A stretch of DNA of 6,624 nt from the NCBI GenBank assembly GCA_028291845.1, contig JAQGNM010000582.1, forward strand, positions 1 through 6,624. The letters are read 5' to 3'. Position numbers and translations under genes: made by a program. The DNA is from Massilia sp. Its GTDB lineage: Bacteria > Pseudomonadota > Gammaproteobacteria > Burkholderiales > Burkholderiaceae_D. Below the pieces are notes generated by a model. The model did not search any database. It had not been told where the DNA came from and saw only the letters and a program-made list of their open reading frames with translations. Shown here in pieces: positions 6,101 to 6,624 of this stretch. Every line of letters starts with the position of its first letter. Positions within the stretch are counted from its first letter, which is position 1.

Positions 6101-6624
6101 TCAGCGCCGCCAGGGTTTTGTAGTCGAGGTCGCGCGCCAGCGAGGGGGCGACAATGTAGCCGATCATCATCACCACGCTGGCGACGTACACCGGCAGCAT
6201 GCGGCGGGTCAGCGCCGCCAGGGTGAAAAACAAGCCGCCGAAAATGAACAGGTTCGGCAGCAGGGTGAACACGTACGGCCGCAGGTACAGGCCGGGACTG
6301 GCCGGGCCGATGCGGTCGGGCTCGATGCCGGGCAGATAGGTGCCCAGCCAGGCGCCCAGCACGATGCTGGAAAACACCACGGCAAGGGTCAGATAGGCGC
6401 CGAAAAAGCGCCCGAATACATAGGCGTATTTGGGAATCGGCGCACTGAAGAAGAAATGGTGCATGTCGTATTCAAAATCCTGCTGCACCGAGCGGCCCAT
6501 GATGGCGGCCATCACCACCACCCCCAGGCAGCCCAGCCAGGACACGGTGAATTCGACCGAACGGGGGGCGTTGATCCACACCTTGCCGCCGAACGACACC
6601 ATGGCTTCCTTGAACACCCCGCCG
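3150..6624 (-). CDS. ABC-2-type permease fused to an M1-family zinc metallopeptidase (5' end outside the window)
   Basis: This is a long polytopic inner-membrane protein with a C-terminal peptidase. Residues are numbered from the GTG at 6617, which is internal because the frame runs open to the edge (Gly-Gly precedes it); perhaps a few tens of residues are missing. First membrane half: segments near 25-41, 67-95, 116-136, 142-158 and 205-224, with the ABC-2 signature-like QQDFEYDMHHFFFSAPI (45-61) and LIDPFG (172-177). Second half: segments near 289-307, 330-346, 371-398, 414-436, 440-460 and 492-511, with FYAGELIWRERE (342-353). A last helix (534-552) leads into the peptidase, from about residue 560. 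The zinc site is HEVAH at 901-905 with Glu925 in SETLAEY as third ligand, and Tyr981 in HYRKG is the expected transition-state tyrosine. The canonical GAMEN motif is replaced by PFSES (873-877). The sequence ends in a beta-rich domain with AGIDPDNKLIDRKPADN. This fusion architecture is known from genome annotation; substrate and transport role are not established. No ATPase domain is present, so a separate ABC ATPase is expected upstream. The 71-residue gene follows 42 bp downstream. Confidence 0.93.
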   Translation of the reverse strand, partial: GGVFKEAMVSFGGKVWINAPRSVEFTVSWLGCLGVVVMAAIMGRSVQQDFEYDMHHFFFSAPIPKYAYVFGRFFGAYLTLAVVFSSIVLGAWLGTYLPGIEPDRIGPASPGLYLRPYVFTLLPNLFIFGGLFFTLAALTRRMLPVYVASVVMMIGYIVAPSLARDLDYKTLAALIDPFGTTSLVRLTEYWTISEKNSRAIGFEGVYLLNRVIWAGFALIVLLLGYWRFHFIGTVDSRAARRAEGADADGIAPILSHAAVDTRETPDFSHRGMALLLLKSTWLNLRESFKNIYFAVIALAGVLVLVASAINMGSVYGTTTYPVTYQILEVINEGYGLIMLVITTFYAGELIWREREARMAQMLDAMPVPNWLPLVSKTLALIALQALMLALAMLCGILIQVFKGYFAIEPGLYLQTLFLIKLPQYALLAVLAISLQVLINHKFMAYFAMILYYAATLTFGTFGLDHPMLLYGTSPDFIYSAMNGYGHYLARERWFELYWAGAALMLMVLAVVFWPRGNNAEAGSRLQLARRHLSLPVMAAFGLGLALFVGTGSLLYYNLHIANDYQTAWRKDEVRAEYERRYKPFAALPQPRILDVHLQVDLVPERRTLRVRGAYQLENRSGRPIADIVIHQVPTSSASFKLSPGGRVVVADKERGIYAWRLNQALAPGQRMAIEFDLATAPQGILGFGLDTPVVANGTFFNNDVLPRIGYQPQAELRDERDRKRHKLPPRAPMLAATDPRGAASSYIANDADWINFDAIVSTSPEQIAIAPGTLEQEWIRGGRRYFHYKMDKPMLNFYGVQSARYEVRHERWQDVTIDLYYHPGHDFNLDRIVKGARMALDYAATNYSPYQHKVLRIVEFPRYAQFAQSYPNTIPFSESAGFIAKVDDKNPKDIDYPLYVTAHEVAHQWWGHQIVGADVRGSTVLSETLAEYTALMVMKQAVGPGKMRRFLRYDLDRYLSGRSQEPRRELPLAENEDQKYIHYRKGSLAMYLLQDLLGEAKVNGVLHQLLVEHAFGAAPYPNVTDLTTPLRQAAGPALAYVVDDLFDNIVLYENRATAARATRLPDGRYEVTVSASVSKLRAGGLGEEHEVALRDMIEFGVDDKDGNPLVRERRLVTGKDIAVTMTVAARPARAGIDPDNKLIDRKPADNLIDIEMR

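Noticed and set aside
6615..6617. GTG at 6617 as a start of the permease-peptidase gene
   Set aside because: The frame stays open to the end of the window with Gly codons before it, and the usual first membrane helix of an ABC-2 permease is not yet present.

Overview
The window is high-GC DNA with long, dense reading frames. The combination of genes points to a betaproteobacterium of the order Burkholderiales, most likely family Oxalobacteraceae (Massilia, Duganella or Janthinobacterium type). The main reasons are the DNA topoisomerase III with an alanine/lysine-rich, histone H1-like tail and the style of the neighbouring genes. This placement is an inference from protein features, not from a search.

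Layout. (1) Bases 2-2125, plus strand: the 3' part of topB (DNA topoisomerase III). It contains the active-site tyrosine, two cysteine-rich zinc-binding modules and the basic tail; the N-terminal Toprim part lies before the window. (2) Bases 2140-2181: a strong hairpin with an A tract on one side and a T tract on the other. It can end topB and also the gene converging on it. (3) Bases 2209-2583, minus strand: a small protein of winged-helix type, with a perfect TATAAT box upstream (2702-2707). Its leader contains a GC-only hairpin and a 30-codon reading frame that overlaps the gene start as ATGA. (4) Bases 2584-2891: a 308-base stretch with no credible full gene. It holds that promoter and leader, a minus-strand terminator (2762-2792) and one copy of a 20-22 base imperfect repeat. 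(5) Bases 2892-3107, minus strand: an acidic 71-residue protein that weakly resembles addiction-module antitoxin components, with no toxin partner beside it. (6) Bases 3150-6624, minus strand: the most notable gene, a polytopic membrane protein. An ABC-2-type permease with two membrane halves is fused to a C-terminal M1-family zinc metallopeptidase. Its extreme N terminus lies beyond the window.

How the parts relate. The fusion gene and the 71-residue gene lie on the same strand only 42 bp apart with no terminator between them, so they are probably one transcript that ends at the 2762-2792 hairpin. The winged-helix gene has its own promoter and ends against topB. The permease part of the fusion has no ATPase domain, so its ABC ATPase is expected upstream of the gene, outside the window. 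No RNA genes, CRISPR arrays, insertion sequences, attachment sites or replication origin were seen.
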